A DNA stretch of 64,000 nt from assembly GCF_006715085.1 (NCBI RefSeq), contig NZ_VFMM01000003.1, positions 682,001 to 746,000 on the forward strand. The letters are read 5' to 3'. Positions 41,868-49,385 of the stretch are shown in pieces. Below the pieces are notes generated by a model. The model was not told where the DNA came from. It saw nothing but the letters and a program-made list of their open reading frames with translations, and searched no databases. Origin of the DNA: Kribbella jejuensis. Lineage in GTDB: Bacteria; Actinomycetota; Actinomycetes; Propionibacteriales; Kribbellaceae. Every line of letters starts with the position of its first letter. Within the stretch, counting starts at the first letter, position 1. Both the position numbers and the translations under genes were made by a program.

Positions 41868-41972
41868 CGTTGGACGGTGCCCCCAAGTGAAGGCGAGCGC
41901 CCACCCTCCTGTCGAAGAGCCTGCGGCACTCGCCTCGATCCGCAGATCCTATCGGGGACACCGGATCAGCCT

Positions 41973-41996
41973 CATTTTGGATCGCTCAGTACATAA
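41973..41996. promoter_or_regulatory. Shared 24-base motif, copy 1 (before tetR)
   Basis: Begins CATTTTG and shares about 15 of 24 positions, in register, with 42612-42635 before the efflux gene (CATTTTGn-A-n-CG ... T-n-CAT-n-A). It ends 18 bases before the TetR ATG. A common operator is suggested. Confidence 0.4.
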
Positions 41997-42014
41997 CGTG
42001 CTACGCTACCGACC

Positions 42015-42590
42015 ATGCCGAGACCGAGGACCTTCGACGAGGACCGTGCCATCGACGCCGCGATGCGGGTGTTCTGGACGACGGGCTACGAGGCGACGTC
42101 GACGCAGGACCTGTGCGCCGCCACCGGCCTCGGCCGGAGCAGCATCTACAACACGTTCAACAGCAAGCGCGACCTGTTCGACCGGGCGCTGCGCCGGTAC
42201 GCCGAGCAGTTCACGACCGCCCAGCTCGAAGTGATCCAGGACGCGACGCTGCCGATCCGCGAACGCGTTCGGCGGATCCTCTGGACCGCGGTCGAGCCGG
42301 ATCCGGACGATCCGGCAGGGTGTTTCGTCATCAACACGATCGTCGAGCTCGGCCCGAAGGACCCGGAGATCATCGAGTTCCTCGACCGGGATCACGAGCT
42401 CAAACTGGTCGCGTTGACGACGGCGATGAAGGCGGCGCAGGTGACCGGCGAGCTCGACCCGGAGCAGGATGCGGCCGCGCTCGCGCAGTACGTCTTCACC
42501 GTTCTCGGCGGTCTGCGGGTCGCCGCCCGGCGCAACACGGCGCCCGAGATCCAGCGCGCCGTCGTCGAGGCGACGCTACGCAGTTTCTGA
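42015..42590 (+). CDS. TetR-family regulator of the efflux gene
   Basis: 191 residues. HTH region TQDLCAATGLGRSSIYNTFNSKRDLFDRAL at 35-64; the C-terminal domain has the TetR_C_16-like stretch DDPAGCFVINTIVELGPKDPEI with its conserved Cys, common to AcrR/YxaF-like repressors. Lies 57 bases upstream of the Cmx-like pump and shares a sequence motif with it, so it probably represses itself and the pump. Confidence 0.9.
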   Translation: MPRPRTFDEDRAIDAAMRVFWTTGYEATSTQDLCAATGLGRSSIYNTFNSKRDLFDRALRRYAEQFTTAQLEVIQDATLPIRERVRRILWTAVEPDPDDPAGCFVINTIVELGPKDPEIIEFLDRDHELKLVALTTAMKAAQVTGELDPEQDAAALAQYVFTVLGGLRVAARRNTAPEIQRAVVEATLRSF

Positions 42591-42611
42591 CACGTCGGTC
42601 TGTTCTGCCCG

Positions 42612-42635
42612 CATTTTGCACCGATTGATCCATTA
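42612..42635. promoter_or_regulatory. Shared 24-base motif, copy 2 (before the efflux gene)
   Basis: CATTTTGCACCGATTGATCC followed by ATTA; the partner of the copy at 41973-41996. It lies 12 bases before the pump ATG, overlapping the likely promoter. Confidence 0.4.
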
Positions 42636-42647
42636 TGAGAGGACCTC

Positions 42648-43823
42648 ATGTCCCGCGCTGTGTACCTGCTCGGCCTGGCGATCTTCGCCCAGGGCACGTC
42701 CGAACTGATGCTCGCCGGCCTGCTCCCTGAGATCGCGACCGGGCTGGGCGTCTCGATTCCGGCCGCCGGGCTGCTGATCTCCGCTTTCGCCGTAGGCATG
42801 CTCGTCGGTGCCCCGATTCTGGCCGTGACCACGCTCCGCTGGTCCCGCCGCGCGGCGATGCTCGCGTTCCTCACGATCTTCGCGCTCACCCACGTGGCCG
42901 GCGCGTTGACCTCCTCGTACGGCGTCCTGCTCGCGACCCGGGTCGCCGGAGCGTTCGTTTACGCCGGGTTCTGGGCGGTCGCTTCGGTGACCGCGATCGA
43001 ACTCGCCGGACCGCAGGCGCGGGCGAAAGCGATGAGCATCCTGGCCGGCGGCCTCACCGTCGCCACGATCGTCGGGCTGCCGGCCGGGACGCTGCTCGGC
43101 CAGCACCTCGGCTGGCGGTCGGCGTTCTGGGCGGTCGCCGTACTGTCGGTGCTCGCGATCGTCGGCGTCCTCGCGACGATTCCAGGCGGCCGGTCAGAGC
43201 ACCTCCCGCGACTGCGGGACGAAGTACGCAGCATGGTGAACCCGCAACTGTGGCTCGCGTACGGCACGACCGCGCTGTCGACCGGGGCGATCCTGGTCGT
43301 GTTCAGCTACCTCGCTCCGCTGCTGACCGGGCCTACCGGCCTGTCCGAGGTGTGGGTGCCGGTGATCCTCGCGCTGTACGGCGTGGGCGCGCTGCTCGGG
43401 ATCACGGTCAGCGGACGGACCGCGGACCGGCGCCCGTTCAGGACGCTCGTGATCAGCCTCGGCGGCGTGGTCGCCGCCGCGGTCGTGCTGGCACTCGCGA
43501 CGAGCACTCCGTGGCTGGCGGTGCCGGCGGTGATCGGGATCGGGACGTTCGGCTTCGCGACCAACCCGGCGGTGAACTCGCGGGTGTTCAGCGTCGCCGG
43601 TTCCGCGCCGACGCTCGCGGCCGCGTTCAACATCTCGGCCTTCAACGTCGGCATCACGGTCGGTCCGTGGCTCGGCGGTCTCGCCCTCGACGCGGGCGCC
43701 GGCTATCCGTCGGTCGGCTGGATCGGCGCCGCTCTCGGAGTACTTGCTCTTGGCACCATTCCGTTGGCCTTGCGCATCGGTCAGCGGGAGTACGCGAGCG
43801 CCAGCGCGATGACGGGCGTGTAG
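42648..43823 (+). CDS. MFS efflux transporter, Cmx/CmrA-like (chloramphenicol-type DHA1)
   Basis: 391 residues, twelve helices. VYLLGLAIFAQGTSELMLAGLLPEIA is nearly identical in pattern to the Cmx/CmrA opening helix; GVSIPAAGLLISAFAVGMLVGAP and motif C-like GGLTVATIVGLPAGTLLGQHLGWRSAFWAV follow. Related proteins export chloramphenicol or arabinose-like sugars by proton antiport; resistance here is inferred, not shown. GAGAGGAC precedes the ATG. Expressed with or under the upstream TetR. Overlaps the convergent kinase by 43 bases. Confidence 0.88.
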   Translation: MSRAVYLLGLAIFAQGTSELMLAGLLPEIATGLGVSIPAAGLLISAFAVGMLVGAPILAVTTLRWSRRAAMLAFLTIFALTHVAGALTSSYGVLLATRVAGAFVYAGFWAVASVTAIELAGPQARAKAMSILAGGLTVATIVGLPAGTLLGQHLGWRSAFWAVAVLSVLAIVGVLATIPGGRSEHLPRLRDEVRSMVNPQLWLAYGTTALSTGAILVVFSYLAPLLTGPTGLSEVWVPVILALYGVGALLGITVSGRTADRRPFRTLVISLGGVVAAAVVLALATSTPWLAVPAVIGIGTFGFATNPAVNSRVFSVAGSAPTLAAAFNISAFNVGITVGPWLGGLALDAGAGYPSVGWIGAALGVLALGTIPLALRIGQREYASASAMTGV

Positions 43824-44578
43824 CCGGCAACCCGAGCATCCGTCCAGGTCGCGGCTCCCCCGGCGAGATCGTCCGTGGTCATCCGGTAGATCAGAGCGCG
43901 GATCAGCATCTGTCCCCATTCCGGCAAATGCGCCCACCGTGCCGCGAGACCCGGCTCGGCGCCGTACCAGCACAAGGCGTCCGCGACCGCCACCGCCGAC
44001 GCCCACGCCGTCGGGCGCCAGTACACCGGCCAGTCGATGATTGCCGGCGGCAACCCGTCGGCGAACATCACGTTCCCGGGCAGGTCGCCGTGCACCGCCT
44101 GCGCCACCAGGTCCACCGGCCGCCAGGCGTCCACGAGCGGCCCGACGAGTTCGGCGTACGGCGAAGTCCCGTCGTACGTCTGCTCGCGCCAGGCGACCCG
44201 ATCGCCGTCGCACCACGGGTCGTGCCGCGTGTCGATGAAGTCGGGCCGCGGCAGACCCGCCACCGCCTCGTGAAACGCGGCCGCAGCGAACAGCACCTCG
44301 TCCTGCCGCCGCACGTCGGTCGCGCCGGCGACCAACTCGTTCGCCTCCCATCCGAACGCGACCCACTCGCCACTCGCCGCCCGCACCGGCCTCGGCACCC
44401 GGAAGTCGTTCGACTCCGGCAGCGCGCTCAGTACGTCGCCACGCCAGGCGCTCTCGCTGTCCGCCCGCTTGAGCACGACTCCGCCCGAGCGCCACGTCTG
44501 CCCCTGGCCGCCCGCCAACCGCACGGCGGGTTCCGACAAGCCGAACGCCGCGAGCACCTGTTCCTCCGGACCGTCCAT
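43781..44578 (-). CDS. APH-fold kinase (TIGR02569-like)
   Basis: 265 residues. N-lobe LAGGQGQTWRSGGVVLKRAD with Lys; C-lobe VHGDLPGNVMFADGLPPAIIDW carries HGDxxxxN and the metal Asp. The pattern LAGGQGxTWRxG...VLKP and the FGWEANELVAG stretch match an actinobacterial group of phosphotransferase-like proteins with unknown substrate. Three-prime end overlaps the MFS gene by 43 bases. Confidence 0.8.
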   Translation of the reverse strand: MDGPEEQVLAAFGLSEPAVRLAGGQGQTWRSGGVVLKRADSESAWRGDVLSALPESNDFRVPRPVRAASGEWVAFGWEANELVAGATDVRRQDEVLFAAAAFHEAVAGLPRPDFIDTRHDPWCDGDRVAWREQTYDGTSPYAELVGPLVDAWRPVDLVAQAVHGDLPGNVMFADGLPPAIIDWPVYWRPTAWASAVAVADALCWYGAEPGLAARWAHLPEWGQMLIRALIYRMTTDDLAGGAATWTDARVAGYTPVIALALAYSR

Positions 44579-44585
44579 ACCCGCA

Positions 44586-44607
44586 CTCTTTCATCTCGCT
44601 CTTTCAT
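44586..44607. repeat. Nine-base direct repeat in the lexA-like promoter region
   Basis: CTCTTTCAT (44586-44594) and CTCTTTCAT (44599-44607), separated by CTCG (13-base period), 59 bases before the LexA-like GTG and just upstream of the divergent kinase gene. No canonical SOS box is seen in this interval. Confidence 0.4.
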
Positions 44608-44666
44608 GTCGGCAGCGCAGCGGGTCGGTGTGCGGCGGGCGGGCGCGGGCGCTCTAAGATTTCGCG

Positions 44667-45320
44667 GTGACTGATCTCGATCTGTTCGGCGACCTCGACA
44701 CCGGCGCGCTGCCCGAACGGCAGCAGCGGATCCTGGTGGTGATCCGGGACTGGGTGAGCCGGCACGGCTACGCGCCGAGCAGCCGGCAGATCGGCGACGC
44801 GGTCGGGCTGAAGTCCTCGTCGTCGGTGTCGAAGCACCTGGCCAGCCTGGAGGACAAGGGTTTCCTGCGGCGCAGCCCGTCGGTGTCGCGGCCGATCGAC
44901 GTCCGGATGTTCCTGCAGGAGACGGCCGGCGGCACCACCAGCGACGAGAACGTGCCGGTCCCGGTGGTCGGTGACATCGCCGCCGGTACGCCGATCTCGG
45001 CCGTCGAGCACGTCGACGACGTACTGCAACTCCCCCGCGGGCTCACCGGGCGCGGCACCGTGTTCGGGCTGCGGGTCCGCGGCGAGTCGATGATCGACGC
45101 GGCGATCTGCGACGGCGACATCGTCGTGGTCCGGCAGCAGTCCGAGGCCCACTCCGGTCAGATCGTCGCCGCGATGATCGACGAGGAAGCGACGGTCAAG
45201 GTGTACCGCCGGCGCAACGGCCACGTGTACCTCGAGCCGCGCAACCCGGCGTACGAGGTGATCGACGGCGACAACGCGACCGTCCTCGGCGTGGTCGTCT
45301 CGGTACTGCGCAGCGTCTAG
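44667..45320 (+). CDS. lexA: LexA-like SOS repressor / S24 peptidase, variant DNA-binding helix
   Basis: 217 residues from a GTG. N-terminal winged helix RQQRILVVIRDWVSRHGYAP followed by SSRQIGDAVGLKSSSSVSKH; C-terminal S24 domain with cleavage-site pair Ala-Gly in VVGDIAAGTPIS, Ser141 in VRGESMIDAAICDGD and Lys178 in EEATVKVYRR. The recognition helix differs from canonical actinobacterial LexA (SMREIGxAVGLxSTSSVAHQLxALE), and the chain is shorter. It may be a second LexA with another operator, or the main one in this lineage. Its stop overlaps the convergent ECF42 gene by 4 bases. Confidence 0.85.
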   Translation: MTDLDLFGDLDTGALPERQQRILVVIRDWVSRHGYAPSSRQIGDAVGLKSSSSVSKHLASLEDKGFLRRSPSVSRPIDVRMFLQETAGGTTSDENVPVPVVGDIAAGTPISAVEHVDDVLQLPRGLTGRGTVFGLRVRGESMIDAAICDGDIVVVRQQSEAHSGQIVAAMIDEEATVKVYRRRNGHVYLEPRNPAYEVIDGDNATVLGVVVSVLRSV

Positions 45321-46501
45321 TTCGCCAGGCGCTCGTGGAGCAGATCCAGTTGGGCCGGGTTCGTGGTCAGTTGCGCGGCGCGTTCGTCGGCGGCGTGGGC
45401 CTCGGCCGGGCGGTTGAGCTCGCGGAGGAATTGGGCGCGGGTGGCATGGAACAGCGGGTAGGTGTCGAGGTCTCCGGCCAGCGCGTCGAGCTCGGTCAGA
45501 GCGGTCGCCGTGCCTCGTACGTACGAGAGGGCGATCGTGCGGTGGAGGCAGGTCACTGGGCTCGGCTGCAGGGTCAGCAGCATGTCGTACAGGACGACGA
45601 TCTGCGGCCAGTCCGTCCGGGACCAGTCGGCTGCCTCGCTGTGGCAGGCGGCGATGGCGGCCTGGAGCTGGTACGGGCCGGGGGCGTGGTGGCGGCGGGC
45701 CGTCCGGGTGAGTAAGGCGGTCGCCTCGGCAATCGCCGCGTGGTCCCACAACGTGCGGTCCTGATCCGGGAGTAGCACGAGGTTCGGGTTGAAGCGGGCC
45801 GCCGTACGGGCTCGGTGCAGGCGGATCAGCGCGAGTAGGCCGGCCACCTCGGGCTCGTTCGGGAGCAGACCGTGCAGGAGTGCGGTAAGCCATTCGGCGT
45901 CGTCGACGAGGTCGCGGGAGTGCGCGCGTTCCGCCGTACTGGACAGGTAGCCCTCGTTGAAGAGCAGGTAGATGACCGTCAGTACTTCGGTGAGCCGCTC
46001 GGGCAGCTCGTCGTCGCGCGGGATCCGGTACGGGATGCGTGCGTCGGTGATCTTTCGCTTGGCGCGGGTGATCCGCTGGGAGACCGCCGACTCCGACGCG
46101 AGGAAGGCCGCCGCGATCTGGGCGGTCGTCAGCCCGCACACCACGCGCAACGTGAGCGCGATCTGGGCCTCCCGCGCGAGGGCCGGGTGGCAGCAGGTGA
46201 AGATCAGTCGCAGCCGGTCGTCCCGGGGCGACGGTTCCGGCGGTTCGAGCAGCGCGAGCTTGGCGCGGTAGTTCTCCTGCCGGCGCAGTACGTCGAGGCC
46301 GCGGCGCTTGGCGACCGTGAACAACCACGCGTCCGGCCGATCGGGGATCCCTTCGACCGGCCAGCGTTTCAGTGCGATCTCGACCGCGTCCTGCACCAGG
46401 TCCTCGGCCGCCGCGAAGTCCCCGAGCAGCGACACCAACGCACCCGCCAGCCTGCCCGCATGGTCGCGCACCACGCGGGCAAGCTCTTGTTGAGTAGTCA
46501 C
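45317..46501 (-). CDS. ECF42-type sigma factor with DUF6596 C-terminal extension
   Basis: 394 residues from GTG 46501. Sigma region 2 (AGALVSLLGDFAAAEDLVQD, DAWLFTVAKRRGLDVLRR) and region 4 (IALTLRVVCGLTTAQIAAAFLASESAVSQRITRAKRKI) occupy the first half; the second half is the TPR-like DUF6596 domain (AERAHSRDLVDDAEWLTALL, PNLVLLPDQDRTLWDHAAI, QAAIAACHSEA) that marks group ECF42. No anti-sigma factor is known for this group; YCII proteins are its usual neighbours, as here. GTG overlaps the YCII stop by 4 bases. Confidence 0.94.
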   Translation of the reverse strand: MTTQQELARVVRDHAGRLAGALVSLLGDFAAAEDLVQDAVEIALKRWPVEGIPDRPDAWLFTVAKRRGLDVLRRQENYRAKLALLEPPEPSPRDDRLRLIFTCCHPALAREAQIALTLRVVCGLTTAQIAAAFLASESAVSQRITRAKRKITDARIPYRIPRDDELPERLTEVLTVIYLLFNEGYLSSTAERAHSRDLVDDAEWLTALLHGLLPNEPEVAGLLALIRLHRARTAARFNPNLVLLPDQDRTLWDHAAIAEATALLTRTARRHHAPGPYQLQAAIAACHSEAADWSRTDWPQIVVLYDMLLTLQPSPVTCLHRTIALSYVRGTATALTELDALAGDLDTYPLFHATRAQFLRELNRPAEAHAADERAAQLTTNPAQLDLLHERLAN

Positions 46502-46851
46502 ATCTGGGCGACGGGCCGGATCTCGATCACCGGGCAGGCCGGCCATGTCTTCACCATCCGGAGCGCCTCGTCCAGGTCCTCGACGTCGATCTCGGTGAAC
46601 CCGGACACGACCTCCTTGCCCTCGATGAACGGTCCGTCGGTGGTCAGCACCCCTGAACCGTCCAGACGGACGGTCGTCGCGGTCTCGGCGCCCTGCAACT
46701 TGCTGCCGCGGTTGGTGATCTTGTCCGCGTGGTCCTCGAACCACTGGTACACCCGCCGGTACGCCTCCTCCTTCTCGGCCGGCTCCAGCGCCGCGAAGTC
46801 CTTGGCGAACTGCTCGGTCTCGATGAACATCAGCACGTACTTCACCCGCAC
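46498..46851 (-). CDS. YCII/DGPF-domain protein
   Basis: 117 residues. KYVLMFIETEQFAKDF at the N-terminus, LTTDGPFIEGKEVVSGFTEI (the DGPF signature) and EALRMVKTWPACPVIEIRPV match YCII-like proteins coupled to ECF42 sigma factors, where they are the typical target genes. Start is GTG 46851 (or GTG 46845, giving MKYVLMF). Overlaps the sigma gene by 4 bases. Confidence 0.92.
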   Translation of the reverse strand: MRVKYVLMFIETEQFAKDFAALEPAEKEEAYRRVYQWFEDHADKITNRGSKLQGAETATTVRLDGSGVLTTDGPFIEGKEVVSGFTEIDVEDLDEALRMVKTWPACPVIEIRPVAQM

Positions 46852-46858
46852 ACCTCCT

Positions 46859-47260
46859 TCAGGCCAGTGTGGCGTAGAGGTCTACACCGTTTCCGGACGG
46901 ATCCGCGACGGTCGCGTAACGCATGCCCCACGGCGCGTCGTACGGCTCCTGCAGGCTCGTCACACCGGCCGTGACGAGTTCGGCGTACGTCGCATCGACC
47001 TCGGCGGGGGTGCCGTACTCGAGGGTGAGGAAAATCCGGCCGAGCTTCGGCGGGGTCCAGTCCGCGGTGATCTTGCTGCGGGCCGCGTCGGTGTCGAGCA
47101 TCAGGTGCAGACCGTTCGGCAGATCGCAGCCGGCGTGGTCGTCCGGCATGTACTGGTCGCGCTCGAACTCGAGCCCGAGCCGGCGGTAGAACTCGATCGC
47201 CGCGCCGAGGTCGGTGACGGCGATGTCGATGATCTTCACGGTGTTGACGGGGGTAGGCAC
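46859..47260 (-). CDS. VOC-family glyoxalase/dioxygenase-like protein
   Basis: 133 residues from GTG 47260 preceded by GAGGAG. Two beta-alpha-beta-beta-beta units: KIIDIAVTDLGAAIEFYRRLGLEFE and FLTLEYGTPAEVDATYAELV ... RYATVADPSGNGVDLYATLA, with PWGMRYATVxDPxGN typical of VOC proteins. Seven bases before the YCII gene; together with ECF42 forms a VOC-YCII-sigma operon. Could act on a reactive carbonyl or antibiotic; unknown. Confidence 0.88.
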   Translation of the reverse strand: MPTPVNTVKIIDIAVTDLGAAIEFYRRLGLEFERDQYMPDDHAGCDLPNGLHLMLDTDAARSKITADWTPPKLGRIFLTLEYGTPAEVDATYAELVTAGVTSLQEPYDAPWGMRYATVADPSGNGVDLYATLA

Positions 47261-47344
47261 TGCTCTTCTCCTCTGCTGAAGACGACTCTCACTCAGCAGA
47301 CGATCGGCGTACGCCGGGATCCGACACTCTGGCAGGGTGGGTCC

Positions 47345-47971
47345 ATGAAACGTCCGTTGTTCGCCCGGATGTACGCCCGGGTCCGGCCGACGCTCGACGA
47401 TGCCGGTGCCGCCGAGCACCGGCGCCGGTTGCTCGCCGGTACGGCGGGACGCGTGATCGAGGTCGGCGCCGGCGACGGCGGGAACTTCGCGCACTACCCG
47501 CCCTCGGTCACCCACGTACTCGCCGTCGAACCGGAACCGTTCCTCCGCGCTTACGCCCATCGCGAGGCCTCCGCCGCACCGGTCCCGGTCGAGGTCGTCG
47601 AGGGCACAGCTGACCACCTTCCAGCCGCTTCCGGCTCCGCCGACGTGGTCGTCGTCTCGCTGGTCCTCTGCTCAGTCCCCGACCAGACGGCCGCGTTGGC
47701 CGAGGCCCGTCGAGTACTACGCCCCGACGGCGAACTCAGGTTCTACGAACACGTCGCCGCGCAGCCCGGCCGCCTCGCCACGGTCCAGAAGATCGCCGAC
47801 GCCACCCTCTGGCCCCTCCTCGTAGGCGGCTGCCACACCCACCGCGACACCGCATCCGCAATCACCTCAGCCGGCTTCACAATCGAGGACCTGCACCACT
47901 TCAACTTCCCCCCAAACCGCCAAACCCCCGCCAGCCCCCACATCCTCGGCCGAGCCCGGCTCAGGGCGTGA
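47345..47971 (+). CDS. Class I SAM-dependent methyltransferase
   Basis: 208 residues from ATG 47345 (MKRPLFARMYARVRPTLDDA). Motif I RVIEVGAGDGGNFAHYPPSV, acidic loop VLAVEPEPFLRAYA, GTADHLPAASGSADVVVVSL and RRVLRPDGELRFYEHVA are typical of the UbiE/COQ5-like (methyltransferase-11) group. The long HxCG-free C-terminus (LATVQKIADATLWPLLVGGC) matches small phosphatidylethanolamine-N-methyltransferase-like proteins. Overlaps the convergent SnoaL gene by 11 bases. Confidence 0.85.
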   Translation: MKRPLFARMYARVRPTLDDAGAAEHRRRLLAGTAGRVIEVGAGDGGNFAHYPPSVTHVLAVEPEPFLRAYAHREASAAPVPVEVVEGTADHLPAASGSADVVVVSLVLCSVPDQTAALAEARRVLRPDGELRFYEHVAAQPGRLATVQKIADATLWPLLVGGCHTHRDTASAITSAGFTIEDLHHFNFPPNRQTPASPHILGRARLRA

Positions 47972-48401
47972 GGTCCATCGCGGCGCGGGCGCCGTTCGCG
48001 AAGTCGGTCGGGACCGAGACCTGGTCGTGGACGACCAGCCATTCGCCGTTGATCCTCCGCCACGCGGACGTCCAGCGGAGCCAGTAGTCGATCTTGCCGC
48101 CGTTGATCATCGCGGCGTTCATGTGGTTGAGCGAATAGACGACCGCGAGGTCACCGTCGACGAGCACGGTCAGGTCGCGGACCTCGTACTCCAGTGGCAC
48201 TTGGAAGACCTCGAAGACCTGCTGCCAGTTCGCCAGTTTCTTGTACGCGCCGACGTGGCGCAGTGGTGGCTCGATGTCGAACGAGACCACATCGGGCGCG
48301 AAGACCGTCTTCAGTACGGCCAGGTCGCCGGTCCGGACGGCGTCCAGCAGGACCTCGATGCGGTCACGGATCTCGGCTTCGGAGACTGCGTTGTTCGTCA
48401 T
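47961..48401 (-). CDS. SnoaL-like / NTF2-fold protein, ECF41 partner
   Basis: 146 residues from ATG 48401. VSEAEIRDRIEVLLDAVRTGDLAVLKTVFAPDVVSFDIEPPLRHVG and LAVVYSLNHMNAAMINGGKIDYWLRW ... INGEWLVVHDQVSVPTDFANG match the SnoaL_3/DUF4440 ketosteroid-isomerase-like fold. It is divergent from an ECF41 sigma factor whose C-terminus has the same fold, and has its own ECF41-type promoter (TCTCACA-N16-CGTC), so it is the likely regulated target. Only 9 bases separate the -10 from the ATG, so the mRNA is nearly leaderless. Confidence 0.88.
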   Translation of the reverse strand: MTNNAVSEAEIRDRIEVLLDAVRTGDLAVLKTVFAPDVVSFDIEPPLRHVGAYKKLANWQQVFEVFQVPLEYEVRDLTVLVDGDLAVVYSLNHMNAAMINGGKIDYWLRWTSAWRRINGEWLVVHDQVSVPTDFANGARAAMDLTP

Positions 48402-48410
48402 ACCGGGTAC

Positions 48411-48437
48411 GACGCGACAGCCCCTCGTACTGTGAGA
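48411..48437 (-). promoter_or_regulatory. ECF41-type promoter for the SnoaL gene
   Basis: On the minus strand TCTCACA (48437-48431), 16 bases, CGTC (48414-48411), then 9 bases to the ATG. The published ECF41 consensus is TGTCACA-N16-CGTC; six of seven -35 positions and the whole -10 match. Confidence 0.75.
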
Positions 48438-48464
48438 CCTCACGGTTCGGCGCGCTGTTTCGTC
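48438..48464 (+). promoter_or_regulatory. ECF41-type promoter for the ECF41 sigma gene
   Basis: CCTCACG (48438-48444), 16 bases, CGTC (48461-48464), then 9 bases to the ATG at 48474. It abuts the -35 of the opposite promoter, forming a mirror-image pair around 48437/48438. Confidence 0.7.
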
Positions 48465-48473
48465 GTACCGGGT

Positions 48474-49385
48474 ATGAGTGAGAGGACGGACATGGGCGAG
48501 CCCGGATTGAGCGCGATCATGAGTGAGCGGCGGCAGCTGATCAACCTGGCGTACCGGTTGCTCGGGTCGCTGGCCGACGCCGAGGACGTGGTCCAGGAGA
48601 CGTACGCCCGCTGGTACGCGATGACCGGTCCGGAGCGGGAGGCGATCGACAACCCGCCCGCGTGGTTGACCAAGGTCGCGAGCCGGATCTGCCTGGATCT
48701 GCTCCGCTCGGCCCGTGCTCGCCGCGAGCGGTACGTCGGCGAATGGATCCCGGAGCCGCTGCCCGAGAGCAGCGAGTGGCACACCGGTCAGACCGGCCCC
48801 GACCCGGCGGACCGCGTGACGCTGGACGAGTCCGTCAACATGGCGTTCCTCGTCGTGCTCGACTCGATGACACCGGCCGAACGGGTCGCGTTCATCCTGC
48901 ACGACGTGTTCCGGTACCCGTTTCCGGAGGTCGCCGAGATCGTCGGCCGGACACCCGCGGCCTGCCGGCAACTGGCCTCGTCGGCCCGACGGCGGATCCA
49001 GGACGCGGAGCTTCCCTCGGCGCCGTCGGCGCGCCGGGCGCAACTCATCCAGCAGTTCAAGCAGGCGTGGGAGGCGACCGACATCGCTGCCCTGGTCAGC
49101 CTGCTCGATCCGGACGTCACTGCGGTCGCCGACGGTGGTGGCGTGGTCACGGCCGCACTCGAGCCGGTGCGCGGTGGCGCGGAGGTCGCCCGGTACTTCG
49201 CCGAACTGCCGGTGTTCCGCCTCGGCCGCACGCTGCTCGAGCGGACGGTCAACGGACAGCCCGGTCTGGTGATCCAGTTCGAGGGCGTCACCGAGACGGT
49301 GATCGCGTTCGACGTGGACGGCGATCACATCCGCAACATCTGGGCGATCAGGAACCCGGAGAAGCTGCAGCCCTGGACGCGTTGA
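48474..49385 (+). CDS. ECF41-family sigma factor with SnoaL-like C-terminal domain
   Basis: 303 residues from ATG 48474 (MSERTDMGEPGLSAIMSERR). Region 2 QLINLAYRLLGSLADAEDVVQETYARWYA and region 4 (PAERVAFILHDVFRYPFPEV, TPAACRQLASSARRRI) flank the linker motif GEWIPEPLPE (WLPEP in ECF41). The fused C-terminal SnoaL domain has the signature DGGG (VTAVADGGGVVTAALEPVRG) and ends NPEKL, the ECF41 NPDKL motif. Such tails replace an anti-sigma factor and tune activity. Autoregulated through the promoter upstream. Overlaps the convergent reductase by 38 bases. Confidence 0.95.
   Translation: MSERTDMGEPGLSAIMSERRQLINLAYRLLGSLADAEDVVQETYARWYAMTGPEREAIDNPPAWLTKVASRICLDLLRSARARRERYVGEWIPEPLPESSEWHTGQTGPDPADRVTLDESVNMAFLVVLDSMTPAERVAFILHDVFRYPFPEVAEIVGRTPAACRQLASSARRRIQDAELPSAPSARRAQLIQQFKQAWEATDIAALVSLLDPDVTAVADGGGVVTAALEPVRGGAEVARYFAELPVFRLGRTLLERTVNGQPGLVIQFEGVTETVIAFDVDGDHIRNIWAIRNPEKLQPWTR

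Noticed and set aside
39813..41996. 727-residue plus-strand frame
   Set aside because: Antisense to the DUF1906 gene, which has a signal peptide and clear domains.
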